A DNA stretch of 7,893 nucleotides from Kiritimatiellia bacterium (GTDB taxonomy: Bacteria; Verrucomicrobiota; Kiritimatiellia; RFP12; UBA1067), in NCBI GenBank assembly GCA_900767325.1, contig CAAFYT010000008.1, positions 1 to 7,893 on the forward strand, in the 5' to 3' direction. Every line of letters starts with the position of its first letter. The first letter of the stretch is position 1. Positions 5,359 to 7,893 of the stretch are shown here, one piece after another. The translations under genes and the position numbers were made by a program. The notes under the pieces were generated by a model that did no database searches, had not been told where the DNA came from, and worked only from the letters and a program-made list of their open reading frames with translations.

Positions 5359-7893
5359 GCCAGTTTTCGCCGACGCCGATGCTCACTTCCAGCGGCACGC
5401 CGAAATCGATCGCCGTGCTCATTTCATGCCGCACGAGATTCCTCACCTCGTCAACCTCGCCGCGCGGCGCATCGAACACGAGCTCGTCGTGGATCTGCAA
5501 CACCATCTTCGTGCGCAGCGCGCGCGCCTTGAGGGCCTTTGCCACGCGCACCATCGCAACCTTGATGAGATCGGCCGCGCTACCCTGTATCGGCGTGTTG
5601 ACCGCGTCGCGCTCCGCGGCCTGCCGCGCGGTCGCGTTCGCCGAATTGATGTCCCGAAGAACTCTCCGGCGCCCCAACACCGTCTCGGCGAAACCGGTGC
5701 GGCGCGCCTTCTCGATGGCCACGCCCATGAAGTCCTTCACCTTTGGATACATCCTGAAGTACGCATCGATGAGATCGGCCGCTTCCTTGCGCGCAATCTT
5801 GAGCCGCTGCGACAGCCCGAACGCCGAGATGCCGTAGATGATGCCGAAGTTGACCATCTTGCACTTCGCGCGCTGCTCCGGCGTCACGAAGTCCGGCAGA
5901 CAGCCGTAGACGCGGCTGGCCGTATCCCGATGGATGTCCACGCCCGTCCGGAACGCCTCCAGCATCGCCTCGTCGCCGCTCATCGCCGCCATCAGCCGAA
6001 GCTCGATCTGCGAATAGTCGGCCGAAACGAGCAGATGGTCCGCATCTCGCGCCACGAATGCGCGGCGGATCATCTTGCCCCGATCCGTCCGGATCGGGAT
6101 GTTCTGGAGGTTCGGGTCGGACGACGAAAGCCGCCCGGTCTCGGCGAACGCCTGCGCATAGGTTGTATGGACGCGCGAATCGGAGTCGATCAGCGTCGGC
6201 AGCTTGTCCACATAAGTCGACTTCAACTTCGTGCAGGTTCGGTATTCAAGGATCTTTCCGACTATCGGATGCGCGTTCACGAGCTTGGAGAGCACCTTCT
6301 CGTCGGTCGACCACTGCCCCCGAGCCGTCCGCCGGCCCTCGGGAAGCGAAAGCGTATCGAAGAGCAACTCGCCCAGCTGCTTGGGACTGTCGATGTTGAA
6401 CGCAGGCCCCGCAATTCCCTTGATCTCCTGCGTCAGGCCGAGTATCTCCCGATCCAGTTCGCGCCCATATTCCTTCAGCGCCGCCGTGTCGATCCGAACA
6501 CCCTCTCGCTCCATCTCCAGCAGAACCGACACCAGCGGCTCCTCGACCTCCTCAAGCGCCTTGAGCACTCCGGCCTTCTCCAACTCGGGGCGAATTGCGT
6601 CATCCAGCTGAAGGGCGACGTCCGCATCCTCGGCCGCGTAATCGGTCACGCGCCCGATCGGCTTGCCGACCAGCGTCGGCTCCGGCTTGCCGCGCTCCGG
6701 CGAGCCCGCGACCTCCTCGAAGCGAATCGTCCGGTAGCCAAGGTAGCGCTCGGCGAGAATATCCAGCCCGTGCCGAGCTGCCGCATCCAGACAGTAATGC
6801 GCCAGCATCACATCGTGCGGATCAGTCGCAAACCCGATGCCATAGCGATGCAGCACCGCCCGATCGAACTTCACGTTCAATCCAATCAGCGTCTTGGTCG
6901 GATCGGCGAAGAGCGGACGGAACACGTCGATCAGCCCGGCATCCACATACCACGCCTTGCCCTTCGCGGTTGCGAACGAAAAGCCGATCAGCCGGCAAGT
7001 CCGCGCATCCGTGGCCGAGAGATACGCCTCACGCGCCGTCGTCTCAGTGTCGAAGGCGATGCGCGACGAGGCCATCAGCTCGTCCAGAAGAGAAATCGCA
7101 TCCTCCTCCGTCGAAACGTAGCGATAGTCGTGGCGAACATCCGCAAGCGACTTGAGAGAGGAACTTTGCGGGGACTGTAGGCAAGGCGCTTCATCCTGCA
7201 AAAGTTCCCGCGCGAGCCGGTTGAGTTCGAATTTCGCGCAGACCGCCGCGAGCTTCTCACGATCGAACCCGGCGAGCCGGTAGTCGTCCCACCGAGGCTC
7301 GATCGGCACATCGGTGCGGATCGTGGTCAGGAACTTCGAAATCGTCACATCCTCCCGTCCGGCGAGGATCCGCTCGGCCAGTTTGCCCTTCAACTTCGGC
7401 TGATTGGCGAGAATGCCCTCCACATCGCCATACTCCGCCAGAAGCGCGGCGGCGGTCTTCTCCCCGACGCCCCGAATGCCCGGAATGTTGTCCGCCGCAT
7501 CCCCGGCCAACGCCAGGTAATCGATCATCTGCAGGGGGCTGCGCAGATGCCAGTGTTCGCACACCCCTTGCGCATCGTAGATCGTCGCCGCATCGCCCGA
7601 ATGGGCCGGACGATAGAGATTCACGCCCTTTCGCACGAGTTGCGCGGCATCCTTGTCGGGCGTGGCCATGAACACCTCGAACCCCGCCTCGGCTCCCTTC
7701 ACCGCCAAGGTGCCCATGACGTCGTCCGCTTCGAAGTCCTCCACGCGCACCACCGGTATTCGCAGGGCCTCGGCAAGCTCGAAGGCGTAGGGAATGGACG
7801 CGGCGAGATCTTCCGGCATCTTCTCGCGCTGCGCCTTGTAGGGCGCGTATGCGCGGTGGCGGAAGGTCGGGCCGCCAGGATCCATGGCCAACG
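5345..7893 (-). CDS. polA: DNA polymerase I, 5' end missing (runs off the right edge)
   Basis: Repair and Okazaki-fragment polymerase with three domains. The frame is open to the edge, and the first visible residues (LAMDPGGPTFRHRAYAPYK) match residues about 60-80 of E. coli PolI, so roughly 60 are missing. Numbering here starts at the TTG at 7891. The 5' nuclease (to about 230) keeps EADD (54-57), TPDKD (Asp79, Asp81), GDAADNIPG (Asp131, Asp134) and the helix-hairpin-helix GVGEKTAAALL. The 3'-5' exonuclease (about 255-435) is intact: FDTET with Asp281 and Glu283, NVKFD with Asp343, and YAAED with Tyr418 and Asp422, so proofreading is expected. The polymerase keeps TGRLSSSDPNLQNIPIR, motif A DYSQIELR (Asp625), motif B R...KMVNFGIIYG (Arg674, Lys678, Phe682, Tyr686) and motif C HDE (801-803). 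Phe682 predicts discrimination against dideoxynucleotides. It is a housekeeping gene unrelated in function to the operon downstream. Confidence 0.98.
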   Translation of the reverse strand, partial: LAMDPGGPTFRHRAYAPYKAQREKMPEDLAASIPYAFELAEALRIPVVRVEDFEADDVMGTLAVKGAEAGFEVFMATPDKDAAQLVRKGVNLYRPAHSGDAATIYDAQGVCEHWHLRSPLQMIDYLALAGDAADNIPGIRGVGEKTAAALLAEYGDVEGILANQPKLKGKLAERILAGREDVTISKFLTTIRTDVPIEPRWDDYRLAGFDREKLAAVCAKFELNRLARELLQDEAPCLQSPQSSSLKSLADVRHDYRYVSTEEDAISLLDELMASSRIAFDTETTAREAYLSATDARTCRLIGFSFATAKGKAWYVDAGLIDVFRPLFADPTKTLIGLNVKFDRAVLHRYGIGFATDPHDVMLAHYCLDAAARHGLDILAERYLGYRTIRFEEVAGSPERGKPEPTLVGKPIGRVTDYAAEDADVALQLDDAIRPELEKAGVLKALEEVEEPLVSVLLEMEREGVRIDTAALKEYGRELDREILGLTQEIKGIAGPAFNIDSPKQLGELLFDTLSLPEGRRTARGQWSTDEKVLSKLVNAHPIVGKILEYRTCTKLKSTYVDKLPTLIDSDSRVHTTYAQAFAETGRLSSSDPNLQNIPIRTDRGKMIRRAFVARDADHLLVSADYSQIELRLMAAMSGDEAMLEAFRTGVDIHRDTASRVYGCLPDFVTPEQRAKCKMVNFGIIYGISAFGLSQRLKIARKEAADLIDAYFRMYPKVKDFMGVAIEKARRTGFAETVLGRRRVLRDINSANATARQAAERDAVNTPIQGSAADLIKVAMVRVAKALKARALRTKMVLQIHDELVFDAPRGEVDEVRNLVRHEMSTAIDFGVPLEVSIGVGENWLDAH
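7160..7208. repeat. Imperfect inverted repeat in the polA inter-domain linker
   Basis: GGAACTTTGC (7160-7169) is mirrored by GCAAAAGTTCC (7198-7208): ten pairs with one bulged A, around a 28-base loop. It lies in the codons for residues about 228-244 (ELLQDEAPCLQSPQSSS), the non-conserved linker between the 5' nuclease and the exonuclease. It could be chance, an mRNA hairpin, or the trace of a small palindromic insertion tolerated in the linker. Confidence 0.35.

Noticed and set aside
6626..7051. Loss of proofreading in PolA
   Set aside because: Considered because many bacterial PolA proteins have a dead exonuclease. Here Asp281, Glu283, Asp343, Tyr418 and Asp422 are all present, so the domain looks active.
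5348..7180. Very long plus-strand open frame (610 codons) antisense to polA
   Set aside because: The protein is rich in Arg, His, Leu and Asp with no domain, as expected from reverse reading of G+C-biased codons. PolA on the other strand is fully conserved, so this frame is a shadow.
1..7893. Defence system, mobile element, CRISPR array or biosynthetic cluster
   Set aside because: Every stretch is filled by recognised housekeeping or sugar catabolism genes on one strand. No transposase, repeat array, toxin-antitoxin pair or unknown gene is left over.

Overview
The window is gene-dense and G+C-rich (about 60% by eye). Every gene lies on the minus strand, so it reads from right to left. It holds the 3' nine-tenths or so of polA (DNA polymerase I), then five tightly packed genes that form a complete-looking L-fucose (possibly also L-rhamnose) scavenging operon apart from an isomerase. 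In transcription order these are a RhaB-type FGGY sugar kinase, a FucA-like class II aldolase, a FucO-type iron alcohol dehydrogenase, a FucP-like sugar/H+ symporter, and the first 142 codons of an exported GH29 alpha-L-fucosidase that runs off the left edge. Junctions are a 4-base overlap, an 11-base gap, a 1-base gap and a 4-base overlap. No stretch above 25 bases lacks a gene, and I see no RNA gene, mobile element or CRISPR array.

The inferred pathway runs as follows. The fucosidase is secreted and frees L-fucose from glycans such as mucin, milk or plant/algal fucosides. The FucP-like carrier imports it with protons. An isomerase, not in this window, makes L-fuculose. The kinase makes L-fuculose-1-phosphate, and the zinc aldolase splits this into DHAP and L-lactaldehyde. 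The FucO-like enzyme reduces L-lactaldehyde with NADH to L-1,2-propanediol. Ending in a FucO-type reductase, with no lactaldehyde dehydrogenase or microcompartment gene visible, suggests an anaerobic, fermentative life.

Organism: a G+C-rich Gram-negative glycan degrader, perhaps of a gut, rumen or sediment community. A Verrucomicrobiota/Kiritimatiellota/Lentisphaerota-type lineage would fit, but this is a weak inference from gene content and style. PolA keeps all three domains, with the catalytic residues of the 5' nuclease, the proofreading exonuclease and the polymerase intact.

The kinase ATG sits only 22 bases after the polA stop and has no Shine-Dalgarno, but a good sigma70-like promoter (TGGACG, 17 bases, extended -10 TGATATACT) is placed so that transcription would start at or next to that ATG. 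This predicts a leaderless operon mRNA. Other points worth a second look are two extra hydrophobic segments in the middle of the FucP-like carrier, a RhaB-type kinase in a fucose operon, N- and C-terminal extensions on the aldolase, and an imperfect inverted repeat in the polA linker. I found no evidence of a wholly new type of system. This is a recognisable catabolic operon with unusual details.
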